The position numbers and the translations under genes were made by a program. The notes below the pieces were generated by a model. The model saw only the letters and a program-made list of their open reading frames with translations. It was not told where the DNA came from and made no database searches. This document shows positions 47,017 to 57,414 of a DNA stretch of 64,000 bases, piece after piece (position 1 is the stretch's first letter; every line of letters starts with the position of its first letter). The stretch is from Bradyrhizobium sp. CCGUVB1N3 (GTDB lineage Bacteria > Pseudomonadota > Alphaproteobacteria > Rhizobiales > Xanthobacteraceae): positions 1,612,001-1,676,000 of the forward strand of contig NZ_JANADR010000001.1 of NCBI RefSeq assembly GCF_024199925.1. The letters run 5' to 3'.

Positions 47017-49551
47017 TTAGAACGACGTACCGCCGCCGAACCGGAACTGCTGCACGCGGTCATACGCACCCTTGGTCAGCGGGACCGCATAGTCGAAGCG
47101 CAGCGGTCCGAACGGAGACTGCCAGATCAGACCGACACCCACCGACGAGCGGACGACATTACCGTTGTCATACACCAATCCCGTACACGTTCCAGCCGTG
47201 GCCGGGTTGACCGTCGACGGCGTACAGTTCGAGTTCTTCGTCGTCGTCGTTTCGCCGGTAAGCGCCCAAGTCGTCGGGCCCTGGTAATCGTAAAGGCCGC
47301 CGGCGTCGGCATAGACCGCGCCCTTCAGACCCACTTCCTTGGGCAGGAACCAGAACGGCATCTGCAATTCGAGCGATGCGCCCCAGTACTTGGTGCCGCC
47401 AAGCGCGTCCTGCGTGCCGAACGGATTCAGGTCGCGCGGACCGATGCCGTTCGGCGCAAAACCGCGCACGAGGTTCGGACCCATCTGGAAGTGGTCGAGC
47501 ATGCGCAGTTCGGTGCTGCCCCACTTGTTGAGGATACCGCCCTGCACGTGGACGAGGCCGACGAGATCGGACACCAGCGACTGGTAGTACTTCGCATCGA
47601 CCGCAGTCTTCAGGTAGGAGACGTCGCCGCCGACGCCGGCGAAGTCCTGCTTGAAGTCGATCAGGAGGCCGTCGTTCGGGTTCTTGTTGTTGTCGAGCGT
47701 GTTGTAGTTCAGCGAGTAGCCGAGCGCCGAGGTCAGCGTCGCACCGTTCGCCAGCTCCTTGCGCACCGGCAGCGAAGCTTCGCCGTTCTGGTAGCACCCG
47801 AGGCCGTTGGTGGAGCTGAGATCGGGGACACCGCCATTTGCGGCGGAGAAGGCCGGGCTCGTATTCGCCGCGGTGCCCAACGTGTTGTTACAGTCCTGCA
47901 GATAGGACGGCAGCGTGATTTCCTGACGATAGACCGAGTACCGCAGCTGCAAGGCCAGATCTTCGCGCAGGCTGAAGCCGAGGCGCGGGCTGAAGCCCAG
48001 CGTCTTGGTGCCGTAGGAGATGTAGCTGTTGGACAGCTGCTGGCGCTGATAGAGGTCGAGGCCGAGCGCGACGCGGTAGTCGAGCAGGTACGGCTCGACG
48101 AAGGACAGCGAATAGCCGCGCGCATACTGCCCGTAGGTGACGGACGCCTTGGCGAATAGGCCTCGGCCGAGCAGGTTGCGCTCGGAGATCGAGACTTCGG
48201 CCAGCGCACCGTCGGTCGTGGAGTAGCCGCCCGACACCGAGAAGTCGCCGGTGGACTTTTCCTCGAGGTCGACGATCAGGACCACGCGGTCGCTGGACGA
48301 GCCGGGCTCGGTGGTGATCTTGACGTTCTTGAAGTAGTCGAGGTTCTTCAGGCGGCGCTCGGCGCGATCGACCAGCGCACGGTTATAGGCGTCGCCCTCG
48401 GAGAGGTCGAACTCGCGCCGGATCACATAGTCGCGCGTGCGGACGTTGCCGCGAATGTTGATGCGCTCGATATAGGTGCGCGGACCTTCGTCGACGTTGA
48501 ACACGACCGACACGGTGTGCGCATCGAAATTGCGGTCGCCACCGGGCCGAACCACGGCGAAGGCAAAGCCGCGGCGCGAGGCCTCGATCTGCATTTCCTC
48601 GACCGACTTCTCGACTGCTTCGACGTTGTAGAGCGAACCGACGCTGACGCGCGAATAGGTGCGCAGCACGTTGGCATCGAAGTTCGGAATGCTCGTGCGG
48701 AAGTCGACCGAGCCGACGCGGTACTGCTGGCCTTCGTCAATCTTGAAGGTGACGAGGAATCCCTTCCTCTCCGGATCGTATTCGGTGATCGCGGCGACCA
48801 CCTGCACGTCGGCGAAGCCGTGCTTGAGGTAGAAGCGGCGAATCAGGTCGCGGTCGGCCTCGACCCGGTCCGGATCATAGACGTCGGCACTGCCGAGGAA
48901 GCTCAGGAGATTCGTCTCGCGAGTCTTGATGACGTCCCTCAGGCGATAGCTCGAGTAGGCAACGTTGCCGACGAAGTCGATCGACTTGACGCCGGTCTTG
49001 GCGCCCTCCTCGACCGTGAAGACCAGATCGACGCGGTTGTTCGGCTGCTCGATGATCTCGGGCGTGACGTGCACGTCGTAGCGGCCGGAGCGGCGATAGA
49101 TTTCGGCGATGCGCAGCGTGTCCGACTGCACCACGGCGCGAGAGAAGGTGCCGCGCGGCTTGGATTGGACTTCGGCGGTGAGCTGCTCGTCCTTGATCTT
49201 CTTGTTGCCCTCGAAGGCGACGCGGCCGATCACGGCGTTTTCGACCACCGAAACCACGATCCGGCCGCCGACGCGGTTGATCTTCACGTCCTGGAACAGA
49301 CCGGTCTCGATCAGCGCCTTGAGGCCGTCGTCGATGGCCGCCTGGTCAAGGCGCCCGCCGGGGCCCGGCTTGAAATAAGAACGGATGGTCTCAACCTCGA
49401 CACGGCGGTTCCCCTCCACCGAGATCGAATCCACGGTCTGGGCCGCAGCAGGCGAGGACACCAAAGCGGCCCCGACCGGGGCGAGCGCCGGCACGCCGAA
49501 CATGATCAGGGCAGCGAGCAGGCCCCCCCGGACCTTCATACCAAACATCAT
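47017..49551 (-). CDS. bamA: Outer-membrane protein assembly factor BamA
   Basis: About 844 residues. After a signal peptide ([20 protein letters not shown] region) come five POTRA domains ([24 protein letters not shown] first repeat at about residue 43, then [63 protein letters not shown]) and a 16-strand barrel ending in the aromatic signal RFGGGTSF. BamA inserts barrel proteins into the outer membrane. The exact start is uncertain: ATG 49551 is preferred, with 49539, 49572 and 49626 as alternatives. rseP lies just upstream and lpxD downstream, the common arrangement. Confidence 0.95.
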   Translation of the reverse strand: MMFGMKVRGGLLAALIMFGVPALAPVGAALVSSPAAAQTVDSISVEGNRRVEVETIRSYFKPGPGGRLDQAAIDDGLKALIETGLFQDVKINRVGGRIVVSVVENAVIGRVAFEGNKKIKDEQLTAEVQSKPRGTFSRAVVQSDTLRIAEIYRRSGRYDVHVTPEIIEQPNNRVDLVFTVEEGAKTGVKSIDFVGNVAYSSYRLRDVIKTRETNLLSFLGSADVYDPDRVEADRDLIRRFYLKHGFADVQVVAAITEYDPERKGFLVTFKIDEGQQYRVGSVDFRTSIPNFDANVLRTYSRVSVGSLYNVEAVEKSVEEMQIEASRRGFAFAVVRPGGDRNFDAHTVSVVFNVDEGPRTYIERINIRGNVRTRDYVIRREFDLSEGDAYNRALVDRAERRLKNLDYFKNVKITTEPGSSSDRVVLIVDLEEKSTGDFSVSGGYSTTDGALAEVSISERNLLGRGLFAKASVTYGQYARGYSLSFVEPYLLDYRVALGLDLYQRQQLSNSYISYGTKTLGFSPRLGFSLREDLALQLRYSVYRQEITLPSYLQDCNNTLGTAANTSPAFSAANGGVPDLSSTNGLGCYQNGEASLPVRKELANGATLTSALGYSLNYNTLDNNKNPNDGLLIDFKQDFAGVGGDVSYLKTAVDAKYYQSLVSDLVGLVHVQGGILNKWGSTELRMLDHFQMGPNLVRGFAPNGIGPRDLNPFGTQDALGGTKYWGASLELQMPFWFLPKEVGLKGAVYADAGGLYDYQGPTTWALTGETTTTKNSNCTPSTVNPATAGTCTGLVYDNGNVVRSSVGVGLIWQSPFGPLRFDYAVPLTKGAYDRVQQFRFGGGTSF

Positions 49552-49694
49552 GCGCAACGACGCCCTTATCATTCCAGTGCCAGACCCAACCCCAAGGCCC
49601 GGTCTGGGAGATTCCCCAAGTTTCATGCCGCTTGTAGCCAATTTCACCGACGCCGCAAACGGCCGAGCGCGTCGTGATTTCAATTTCAGTCCAA

Positions 49695-49716
49695 GACGTT
49701 GCCTAAGAGCAACGTC
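49695..49716 (-). other. Stem-loop between rseP and bamA
   Basis: GACGTTGC (49695-49702) pairs with GCAACGTC (49709-49716) around six bases, 16 bp after the rseP stop. No U-run follows on the minus strand, so it is more likely a processing or mRNA-stability element than a terminator. Confidence 0.4.
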
Positions 49717-49731
49717 ACAAAAAAGCCCGCT

Positions 49732-50883
49732 TCACGATGCCGCCAGATGGAGGATGTCGTTGTAGGTCGCGAACACCATCAACATCAGTACAAGCCCGAG
49801 CCCGATTCGGAACCCCATCTCCTGCGCGCGCTCCGACAAAGGCCGGCCCCGCACCGCTTCCACCGCATAGAACAAAAGGTGCCCGCCATCGAGCAGCGGA
49901 ACCGGAAACAGGTTCAACAGCCCGATCGAGATCGACAGCACCGCGGCCAGATGCACCAGCGCCGCAAGCCCGATGGTCGCGACCTGCCCGGAGATCTGGG
50001 CGATTCGTAAGGGTCCGCCGACCTGATCAGCCGCCTCGCGGCCCGCAAACACCCCGCCGATATAGGCCAGCGTCCGGTCGATCACGAACCAGGTTTCCTT
50101 CACGCCCAGCCACAGCGCGGTGGCCGGATCGACCCGCTCGGTGACGGTATCACCGGCCGCCGTCTGCCGGGTGATTCCGAGCACGCCGAGCCGGTGCACG
50201 TTGCCGAACGGATCCTTCACCTCGCGCAGCTCCGGGGTCCCGGCCAGATCGACCAGGGAATCGCCCCGCTTCACGGTGAAGGTCAGCTTGTCGCCGGCAT
50301 GCGTGCCGACGATTCGCTGCATGTCGGAGAAGCTTCCGATCTTGGTTCCGTCGATGGCGGTCACGACGTCGCCGACCTGGAAGCCGGCCGCCGCTGCGGC
50401 GCTGCCGGCCTCGATCTTGTCGACTCGCGCCGTCGTCGATGGCTTGCCGAAGAAGGTGAAAAGACAGGTGAAGATCACGATCGCGAGCAGGAAATTCGCG
50501 ATCGGTCCAGCCGCGACGATCGCCGCCCTCGGGCCGACCTTCTTATGGTGGAAGCTGCCGGCGCGTTCTTCCGCCGACATCGCAGCCAGCGTCTCGGCCG
50601 ACGGCGTCGAGGCCTCGGTGTCATCGCCGAAGAATTTCACATAGCCGCCGAGCGGGATCGCCGAGATCTTCCAGCGCGTGCCATGACGGTCGTTGAAGCC
50701 GACGAGCTCGGGGCCGAAGCCGAGCGAAAAGGTCAACACCCTCACGCCGGCCCAGCGCGCGACCAGGAAATGGCCGAGCTCATGGAAGAACACAACGATG
50801 GTCAGGACGAACAAAAAGGGGATCGCGTAGCCGATGAGCCCATGGCTCAACGTGCTGAAACTATGGACAAAAAACTCAGTCAT
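49732..50883 (-). CDS. rseP: Site-2 intramembrane metalloprotease RseP
   Basis: 383 residues. The zinc site HELGHFLVARWAGV is in the first membrane span, and the second metal motif is NLFPVPLLDGGHLLF near residue 335. One PDZ domain is visible (about 150-235, GSAAAAAGFQVGDVVTAIDG). In the family it cuts anti-sigma factors or signal-peptide remnants in envelope stress control; the substrate here is not known. It lies 44 bp after dxr on the same strand and 180 bp before the chosen bamA start. Confidence 0.96.
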   Translation of the reverse strand: MTEFFVHSFSTLSHGLIGYAIPFLFVLTIVVFFHELGHFLVARWAGVRVLTFSLGFGPELVGFNDRHGTRWKISAIPLGGYVKFFGDDTEASTPSAETLAAMSAEERAGSFHHKKVGPRAAIVAAGPIANFLLAIVIFTCLFTFFGKPSTTARVDKIEAGSAAAAAGFQVGDVVTAIDGTKIGSFSDMQRIVGTHAGDKLTFTVKRGDSLVDLAGTPELREVKDPFGNVHRLGVLGITRQTAAGDTVTERVDPATALWLGVKETWFVIDRTLAYIGGVFAGREAADQVGGPLRIAQISGQVATIGLAALVHLAAVLSISIGLLNLFPVPLLDGGHLLFYAVEAVRGRPLSERAQEMGFRIGLGLVLMLMVFATYNDILHLAAS

Positions 50884-50927
50884 CGATTTCCCTCACCCGC
50901 GGCCTCGCGGCCCCGGTCCCGAACCCT

Positions 50928-52151
50928 CTAGGTTGCCTTTAAGGCAATTTGAGGCAATAGGGTGGCCGCTCTATTTCGCGCAACATGGTCAACGGTGATC
51001 GCATCATCCGCGGAGGACAAGGGCGCCAGATTACCGCCCTTGATCCAGTCTTCGAGCGTCGCTTCGACCAGCCGCGCGATGGCGCCGAATCTGATCTTGC
51101 CGGCGATGAAGGCCGCGACCGCCACCTCGTTCGCTGCATTATATACAGTAGTCGCGCCCCGTCCGGTCCTTAACGAATCGTAAGCAAGCCGCAGTCCCGG
51201 GAAGCGTTCGAAATCCGGCGCCTCGAAGGTCAATTGCCCGATCTTGGCGAGGTCGAGCTTGGCGGCCGGTCCCTTGATGCGGTCGGGCCAGCCGAGGCAA
51301 TGCGCGATCGGCGTGCGCATGTCGGGCGCGCCGAGCTGGGCAACGACCGAGCAGTCGGAGAATTCGACCATGCCGTGGATGATCGACTGCGGATGGACCA
51401 GCACGTCGATCTCGTCCGGCTTCAAGGCGAACAGATAGGACGCCTCGATCACCTCGAGGCCCTTGTTCATCATCGAGGCGGAGTCGATCGTGATCTTCTG
51501 GCCCATGCTCCAGTTCGGATGCTTGAGCGCCTGGGCGAGCGTCGCCTGCTCGATGTCGTTGCTCTTCCAGGTGCGGAACGGGCCGCCCGAGGCGGTGATG
51601 ATGACGCGCACGAGCTCGTCACGATTGCCCGAGCTCAGCGCCTGGAACAGCGCGTTGTGCTCGGAATCGGCAGGCAGAATGCACGCACCCGCCTTGGCGG
51701 CGCGCTGCATGAAGAAATCGCCGGCGCAGACGAGGCATTCCTTGTTGGCGAGCGCGACATGGGCGCCGCGATCGACCGCGGCGAGCGCGGGCTTCAGTCC
51801 GGCCGCACCGCTCACCGCCGCCATCACCCAGTCGGCCGGCCGCGCACCGGCCTCGATGACCGCGCTCTCGCCGGCGCCGCATTCGGTCTTGGTGCCGGCG
51901 AGCGCGTCCTTGAGCTCGGCAAATTTCGAGACGTCCGCGATGGCGACGAAGCGCGCGGAAAACTCCTTCGCAAGCTTTGCAAGCGCCTCGACGTTGCCGT
52001 TGGCGGTCAGCGCCTCGACGCGATAGCGCCCGGGCGAAGCACGCAACAGATCCATCGTGCTGTCGCCGATCGAGCCGGTGGCACCGAGGACGGTGACGCT
52101 GCGCACCGCAGATGCCGCGGGCTTGTTGTTACGCAAAGGGACTGGGCTCAT
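50928..52151 (-). CDS. dxr: 1-deoxy-D-xylulose 5-phosphate reductoisomerase
   Basis: 407 residues. Dxr converts DXP to MEP with NADPH, the second step of the MEP isoprenoid pathway. The nucleotide loop is [16 protein letters not shown], with [11 protein letters not shown] and [12 protein letters not shown] for substrate and metal binding, the flexible-loop region near SGGPFRTW, and [17 protein letters not shown]. Length is normal. The start at 52151 lies 4 bp after the cdsA stop, so the two may be coupled. Confidence 0.97.
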   Translation of the reverse strand: MSPVPLRNNKPAASAVRSVTVLGATGSIGDSTMDLLRASPGRYRVEALTANGNVEALAKLAKEFSARFVAIADVSKFAELKDALAGTKTECGAGESAVIEAGARPADWVMAAVSGAAGLKPALAAVDRGAHVALANKECLVCAGDFFMQRAAKAGACILPADSEHNALFQALSSGNRDELVRVIITASGGPFRTWKSNDIEQATLAQALKHPNWSMGQKITIDSASMMNKGLEVIEASYLFALKPDEIDVLVHPQSIIHGMVEFSDCSVVAQLGAPDMRTPIAHCLGWPDRIKGPAAKLDLAKIGQLTFEAPDFERFPGLRLAYDSLRTGRGATTVYNAANEVAVAAFIAGKIRFGAIARLVEATLEDWIKGGNLAPLSSADDAITVDHVARNRAATLLPQIALKAT

Positions 52152-52155
52152 TGTT

Positions 52156-52998
52156 TCACCAAACCATAAGACCGCTTCCAGCGCTATGCACACCATGGCG
52201 CAGGTAGCCGAAAATCCAGGCCACCAGAATGGCTGCGATGAAGCCGTCCAGACGGTCCATCAGCCCCCCATGGCCGGGGATTAAGTGACTGGAATCCTTG
52301 ACGCCGAACCGGCGCTTGACCGCGGATTCGAAGAGGTCGCCGGCTTGGGAGACCACCGACAAAATGGCGCTGAGGGCAAGCAGCGGAACCGCCTTGCCGA
52401 ACCCGGAGGCGGCAAAACCGCCTGCGACCGCCAGGCTCGCGACGAAGCCGCCGAACGCGCCGGCCCAGGTCTTCTTGGGGCTTACGCGCGGCCACAATTT
52501 TGGACCGCCGATGCCCCGGCCCGCAAAATAGCCACCGATGTCGGTCGCCCACACCACAAGCAGCACGAACATCAGTGCGACGAATCCGTTCACCGGATCC
52601 TGCCGCACCAGGATCGAGGCGAGCAGCGCAGCCACCGCATAGGCGAAGCCGGTCCCTGCCCAGACAAACTTGTCTTTCGCCAGCAGCATGATCACGACGC
52701 CGCCGACGACGCCAATCACGACGGCAGCCTTGAGCGCCCCGAAGGCGACACAGAATCCCATGATGGCGAGAACGATCGTCCCGCACGCTGTCAGGACAAC
52801 GCGCCCTGCCCCGACCACCGTCAGCCATTCGACGAACAACCCGATCGAGACGAGCGTAACCAGGAACGCCCAGAGCCAACCGCCGGCATAGGCGAGCGCG
52901 ATCGCAAGCGGCGCCAGCACGAGGGCAGCGAGGACACGCATCATCAGGTTGCTTGAAGCCGGCGTTGAGCCCGCCGGCGCGGCGTCGTTTTCGGTCAC
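52156..52998 (-). CDS. cdsA: Phosphatidate cytidylyltransferase
   Basis: 280 residues with about eight membrane spans. CdsA makes CDP-diacylglycerol from phosphatidate and CTP for all phospholipids. The signature is [18 protein letters not shown] and LMDRLDG, plus [20 protein letters not shown] in the middle. The start is the GTG at 52998, whose bases overlap the uppS stop (GTGA); no better start is present, and the frame upstream lies inside uppS. dxr follows 4 bp downstream. Confidence 0.95.
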   Translation of the reverse strand: MTENDAAPAGSTPASSNLMMRVLAALVLAPLAIALAYAGGWLWAFLVTLVSIGLFVEWLTVVGAGRVVLTACGTIVLAIMGFCVAFGALKAAVVIGVVGGVVIMLLAKDKFVWAGTGFAYAVAALLASILVRQDPVNGFVALMFVLLVVWATDIGGYFAGRGIGGPKLWPRVSPKKTWAGAFGGFVASLAVAGGFAASGFGKAVPLLALSAILSVVSQAGDLFESAVKRRFGVKDSSHLIPGHGGLMDRLDGFIAAILVAWIFGYLRHGVHSAGSGLMVW

Positions 52999-53753
52999 GA
53001 GGCGGTTTTCGCGACCAGGCCGCCGAAACGGCGCTCGCGTCTGGCAAATTCGGCGATCGCGCCTTCGAGCGCGGCCTTGTCGAAATCCGGCCAATGGATC
53101 GGCACGAACACCAGTTCGCTATAGGCCGCCTGCCACATCAGAAAATTGGACAGGCGCTGCTCCCCGGAGGTGCGGATGATGAGATCGGGATCGGGAATCT
53201 CGGGTGCGTCGAGATAGTGCCCGAGCGTTTCGGCATCGATCGAGGCCGGATCGCGCTTGCCCTCGGCGACTTCGCGCGCGAGCTTTTGCGCCGCCTTCGC
53301 GATCTCCTGCCGCGAGCCGTAGTTGAACGCGACGATGAGGGTGAGACGGGTGTTGTTGCGCGTCAGCTCCTCGGCCTCGTTCAGAAGGGCGCAGATGTCG
53401 CCTTCGAGGCCGTCGCGCTCGCCGATGATGCGCACCTTGACGCCATCGCGGTGCAGGCTCGCGAGATCGTTGCGGATGAAGCGGCGCAACAGGCCGAAGA
53501 GATCGCCGATCTCGCTCGCCGGACGCGACCAGTTCTCCGAGCTGAAGGAGAAGATGGTGAGATAGCGGATGCCGAGCTCATGCGAGGCACGGACGACGCG
53601 GCGCAACGCTTCCACGCCGCGGCGGTGGCCCTCGGCGCGCGGCAGGCCACGGGCAGCCGCCCAGCGCCCGTTGCCATCCATGATGATGGCGACATGCGCG
53701 GGCGCCTCGGACCTTTCCGGTCCTTCCGTGACGGGCGCGGCGGCGTTGGACAT
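52995..53753 (-). CDS. uppS: Undecaprenyl diphosphate synthase (cis-prenyltransferase)
   Basis: 252 residues. It extends farnesyl diphosphate with isopentenyl units to the C55 carrier for peptidoglycan and LPS. The catalytic Asp is in [20 protein letters not shown], followed by [14 protein letters not shown] and [15 protein letters not shown]; the C-terminal [19 protein letters not shown] and [12 protein letters not shown] are present. Its ATG is 12 bp after frr, and its stop overlaps the cdsA start. Confidence 0.97.
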   Translation of the reverse strand: MSNAAAPVTEGPERSEAPAHVAIIMDGNGRWAAARGLPRAEGHRRGVEALRRVVRASHELGIRYLTIFSFSSENWSRPASEIGDLFGLLRRFIRNDLASLHRDGVKVRIIGERDGLEGDICALLNEAEELTRNNTRLTLIVAFNYGSRQEIAKAAQKLAREVAEGKRDPASIDAETLGHYLDAPEIPDPDLIIRTSGEQRLSNFLMWQAAYSELVFVPIHWPDFDKAALEGAIAEFARRERRFGGLVAKTAS

Positions 53754-53765
53754 GAAGGCGATGCC

Positions 53766-54329
53766 TTAGACGGTGAGAATTTCTTTTTCCTTGGCTGCCA
53801 GCAGCTGGTCGATCTCGGTGATCGTGCCGTCGGTCGCCTTCTGCACCTCGTCGGCATGACGCTTCTGGTCGTCCTCCGACATCTCGTGATTCTTCTCGAG
53901 CTTCTTGAGGACGTCGAGACCGTCGCGGCGGACGTGGCGCGCGGCGACCTTGGCGGCTTCCGCGTATTTGTGCGCGACCTTCACCAGCTCCTTGCGCCGC
54001 TCTTCGTTCAGCTCGGGGATGCGCAGGCGCAGCACCTGGCCCTCGGTGGCGGGCGACAGGCCGAGGTTGGAATCGACGATCGCCTTCTCCACCGGCTTGA
54101 CCATCGACTTGTCCCAGACCTGCACCGAGATCAGCCGCGGCTCCGGCACGCTGACGGTGGCGAGCTGGTTGAGCGGCATGTGGCTGCCATAGGCCTCGAC
54201 CTGCACCGGATCGAGCATCGAGGCGGAGGCGCGCCCGGTGCGCAGGCCCCCGAGCTCGTGCTTGAGGGACTGGACGGCGCCCTGCATGCGGCGCTTCAAT
54301 TCGTTGAGGTCGAAATTACCCGTGGCCAT
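53766..54329 (-). CDS. frr: Ribosome recycling factor
   Basis: 187 residues, the standard length. RRF splits post-termination ribosomes with EF-G. The family blocks [39 protein letters not shown] and [20 protein letters not shown] are all present. The ATG at 54329 is used in preference to the GTG one codon upstream. It is located between pyrH and uppS in the common rpsB-tsf-pyrH-frr order. Confidence 0.98.
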   Translation of the reverse strand: MATGNFDLNELKRRMQGAVQSLKHELGGLRTGRASASMLDPVQVEAYGSHMPLNQLATVSVPEPRLISVQVWDKSMVKPVEKAIVDSNLGLSPATEGQVLRLRIPELNEERRKELVKVAHKYAEAAKVAARHVRRDGLDVLKKLEKNHEMSEDDQKRHADEVQKATDGTITEIDQLLAAKEKEILTV

Positions 54330-54382
54330 CACGCTCTCCCTTCAAATACTTGGCCGGGCGCGCGAGCTGCGCCCGGCGGCCG

Positions 54383-55099
54383 TCAGCCGGCGACGATCGT
54401 CCCGTGGCCGGTGCCGCGCAGAATAGCGCCGATCGAGCCCGGCTCAGCGATCGAGAATACGATGATAGGCAGCGACGTCTCGCGGGCAAGCGCGAAGGCG
54501 GTCGCATCCATCACCTTGTAGCCGCCCTCGATCGCCTGCGAATGGGTCAGCCGGTCGAAGCGCTTGGCGGCCGGATCCTTCTTGGGATCAGCCGAGTAGA
54601 CGCCATCGACATTGGTCGCCTTGAGGACGGCCTCGGCGCCGATCTCGGCGGCGCGTAGCACCGCCGTCGTATCGGTCGTGAAAAACGGATTGCCGGTTCC
54701 GCCGCCGAGCAGCACGATTCGGCCCTCGGCGAGGTATTTGTGCGCCGCGGCGCGGGTGAACAGCTCGGAGATCTCGGGCATGACGAAGGCCGACAGGGTG
54801 CGCGCCGGCGTGCCCTTGCGCTCGATCGCCGCTTCCACCGCGAGGCAGTTCATCACGGTGGCGAGCATGCCCATGGTATCGCCGGTCGGGCGCGACACGC
54901 CGCGGGAGGACACCTCGACCCCGCGGACGATATTGCCGCCACCGATCACCACCGCGACCTCGGCACCGAGACGGCGCGCGGCGATCAGATCGTCGGCAAC
55001 CCGGTCAACCGTCGGCTGGTCGATCCCAAAACCCTGCTGTCCGGCGAGATATTCGCCGGACAGCTTGATCACCACGCGACGATAGACCGGATCAGTCAT
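54383..55099 (-). CDS. pyrH: UMP kinase
   Basis: 238 residues of the amino-acid-kinase fold; it phosphorylates UMP to UDP and is a GTP-activated hexamer in bacteria. Motifs are [32 protein letters not shown], the UMP site [18 protein letters not shown] and the C-terminal [14 protein letters not shown]. The ATG at 55099 gives the conserved N-terminus [16 protein letters not shown]. It lies 61 bp after tsf. Confidence 0.98.
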   Translation of the reverse strand: MTDPVYRRVVIKLSGEYLAGQQGFGIDQPTVDRVADDLIAARRLGAEVAVVIGGGNIVRGVEVSSRGVSRPTGDTMGMLATVMNCLAVEAAIERKGTPARTLSAFVMPEISELFTRAAAHKYLAEGRIVLLGGGTGNPFFTTDTTAVLRAAEIGAEAVLKATNVDGVYSADPKKDPAAKRFDRLTHSQAIEGGYKVMDATAFALARETSLPIIVFSIAEPGSIGAILRGTGHGTIVAG

Positions 55100-55160
55100 G
55101 AGCACTTTCCTTCTCCGGGCGCCGCTTCCGGCGGCACGCCGGAAGGAAACGTCCCGGCGC

Positions 55161-56084
55161 TTACTTCTTGCCGCTGGCGGCCGCGACTTCCGCCGCGAAG
55201 TCGCTTTCCTGCTTCTCGATTCCCTCACCGAGAGCATAGCGCACAAAGCCGGCGATCTTCACGGGTCCCCCGACCTTGCCCTCAGCTTCCTTCACCGCCT
55301 GCGCCACCGACTTGCCGGTGTCGTGGATGAAGGCCTGCTCGAGCAGGCAGACTTCCTTGTAGTAGGTCTTCAGGCCGGACTCGACGATCTTCTCGATCAC
55401 GTTCTCCGGCTTGCCCTGCTGGCGGTACTTGTCGGCGAGCACGTCCTTCTCGCGCTTGACGACCGCCGGATCGAGACCGGCCGGTTCGAGCGCGAGCGGA
55501 TTGGCGGCCGCGACATGCATCGCGAGCTGGCGGCCGAGCGCTGCCAGCTCATCGGCCTTGCCGGGCGATTCGAGGGCGACGATGACGCCCATCTTGCCGG
55601 CACCATCGATGACGGCACCATGGACGTAGCTCGACACCACGCCCTGCTGCACTTCGAGCGCAGCGGCGCGGCGCAGCGTCATGTTCTCGCCGATGGTGGC
55701 GATCGCGTCGTTGATCGCAGCTTCGATCGTGACGTCGCCGACCTTGGTGGCCTTGATCTTCTCGACATCGGCGCCGGCGTCGAATGCGACCTGGGCGATC
55801 ATCTTGACGAGGCCCTGGAACTGGCCGTTGCGCGCAACGAAGTCGGTCTCGGAGTTGACCTCGACCACGACGCCCTTGGTGCCCTTGGTGAGCGCGCCGA
55901 TCAGGCCCTCGGCCGCGACACGGCCGGACTTCTTGGCGGCCTTCGACAGGCCCTTCTTGCGGAGCCAATCCTGCGCCGCTTCCATGTTGCCGTCGTTTTC
56001 GGTGAGCGCGGCCTTGCAGTCCATCATGCCTGCGCCGGTCGACTCGCGCAGATCCTTGACCATCGCAGCTGTGATCGTAGCCAT
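55161..56084 (-). CDS. tsf: Elongation factor Ts
   Basis: 307 residues. EF-Ts exchanges GDP for GTP on EF-Tu. The N-terminal UBA-like part is [20 protein letters not shown] and [24 protein letters not shown] ([10 protein letters not shown]), and the core contains [19 protein letters not shown], the signature near the EF-Tu contact site. Its start is 126 bp after the rpsB stop; the rpsB promoter probably serves both. Confidence 0.98.
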   Translation of the reverse strand: MATITAAMVKDLRESTGAGMMDCKAALTENDGNMEAAQDWLRKKGLSKAAKKSGRVAAEGLIGALTKGTKGVVVEVNSETDFVARNGQFQGLVKMIAQVAFDAGADVEKIKATKVGDVTIEAAINDAIATIGENMTLRRAAALEVQQGVVSSYVHGAVIDGAGKMGVIVALESPGKADELAALGRQLAMHVAAANPLALEPAGLDPAVVKREKDVLADKYRQQGKPENVIEKIVESGLKTYYKEVCLLEQAFIHDTGKSVAQAVKEAEGKVGGPVKIAGFVRYALGEGIEKQESDFAAEVAAASGKK

Positions 56085-56210
56085 CGTTGAAAATCCTTCT
56101 TGCCTGCCGGTTGACCCGCGGCGCGGCGCTGTCTCGCCCCACCGCGGTCCATCACAGGACGTCGCGTCAATTGAAATGGCGGCCGGAATGATCCGGCCAC
56201 CCCTCGACTG

Positions 56211-57200
56211 TTATTCCGCTTCCGCGGTGAGCGCCTTGGCCTTGGCCACCCAGGCATCCGCACGGCTGGGCAGACCGACCTCTTCGCCGATCTTGTGCGC
56301 GGTGGCGTGATCGAGCTCGGCGAGCTGCCAGTAGTGGAAGATGCCGAGGTCGTTGAACTTCTTCTCGATCGCACCCGACACGCCCGGAAGCTTCTTGAGA
56401 TCGTCGGCGGTGCCGCGCGGACCTGCAAGGCCCTGGAAACCGCTGGTGGACGGAAGCTCTTCAGCAGCCGGCTTGACCGAAGCGCCGATATCGATGCCCG
56501 CATCGCCCTGGGCGCGCGAGATGCCGTCGATCGCCGCACGCGCAATCAGGTCGCAATAGAGCGAGATCGCACGGCCCGCGTCGTCATTGCCTGGCACCAC
56601 ATAGGTGATGCCCTTGGGATCCGAGTTGGTGTCGACGATCGCCGCGACCGGGATGTTGAGCCGCTGGGCTTCCTGGATCGCGATGTCTTCCTTGTTGGTG
56701 TCGATCACGAAGATCATGTCGGGCAGGCCGCCCATGTCCTTGATGCCACCGAGCGAGCGGTCGAGCTTGTCGCGCTCGCGCTGGAGCGTCAGGCGCTCCT
56801 TCTTGGTGTAGGAGTTGGCTTCACCGCCGGACAGCACCTCGTCGAGATGACGCAGGCGCTTGATCGAGGCCGAGATCGTCTTCCAGTTGGTCAGCGTGCC
56901 GCCGAGCCAGCGCGAATTGACGAAGTACTGCGCGCAGCGCTTGGCAGCGTCGGCAACGCCGTCCTGCGCCTGGCGTTTGGTGCCGACGAACAGGATGCGG
57001 CCGCCCTTGGCAACGGTGTCACTGACCGCCTGAAGGGCGGTATGCAACATCGGAACGGTCTGCGCGAGGTCGACGATGTGGATGTTGTTGCGGCTGCCGA
57101 AAATGAACGGTGCCATTTTCGGATTCCAGCGGTGGGATTGGTGACCAAAGTGCACGCCAGCTTCGAGCAGCTGACGCATAGTGAAATCGGGTAGCGCCAT
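56211..57200 (-). CDS. rpsB: 30S ribosomal protein S2 with C-terminal extension
   Basis: 329 residues, about 85 longer than E. coli S2. The S2 core is intact: [52 protein letters not shown] and [19 protein letters not shown]. The extra C-terminal part (about residues 245-329) has a helix-hairpin-helix-like segment, [20 protein letters not shown] and [18 protein letters not shown]. Such extensions are usual in Hyphomicrobiales; their role is not known to me. The ATG at 57200 is well conserved. A promoter is at 57315-57342. Confidence 0.98.
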   Translation of the reverse strand: MALPDFTMRQLLEAGVHFGHQSHRWNPKMAPFIFGSRNNIHIVDLAQTVPMLHTALQAVSDTVAKGGRILFVGTKRQAQDGVADAAKRCAQYFVNSRWLGGTLTNWKTISASIKRLRHLDEVLSGGEANSYTKKERLTLQRERDKLDRSLGGIKDMGGLPDMIFVIDTNKEDIAIQEAQRLNIPVAAIVDTNSDPKGITYVVPGNDDAGRAISLYCDLIARAAIDGISRAQGDAGIDIGASVKPAAEELPSTSGFQGLAGPRGTADDLKKLPGVSGAIEKKFNDLGIFHYWQLAELDHATAHKIGEEVGLPSRADAWVAKAKALTAEAE

Positions 57201-57314
57201 AGTGATAATTCTCCGGTTGGTTCCTCCGGAAACGTGTGAGCAAGACGGAGCGTTCTCGCCCCGGCTGCCACCGGACGGCCTTTTGAGCCATGTTTCCGTG
57301 TGAGATGGCGCGCT

Positions 57315-57342
57315 ATATAGCGCGATTTCGGCCAGAAGCAAG
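57315..57342 (-). promoter_or_regulatory. Probable rpsB-tsf promoter with palindromic -10 region
   Basis: On the minus strand CTTGCT (57342-57337), a 16-base spacer and CTATAT (57320-57315) match the rhizobial housekeeping form CTTGAC-N17-CTATAT. The -10 box lies inside a perfect 16-bp palindrome, CGCGCTATATAGCGCG, at 57309-57324. The transcript leader would be about 108 bases; I did not identify a known S2 leader structure in it. Confidence 0.6.
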
Positions 57343-57414
57343 GAAATAAGGGCCTTTGGAGGGCGTTTTGGCGCCCAGCCCCAGGCCCATTTTTCCGTAG
57401 TTCCACGCCCCTCC

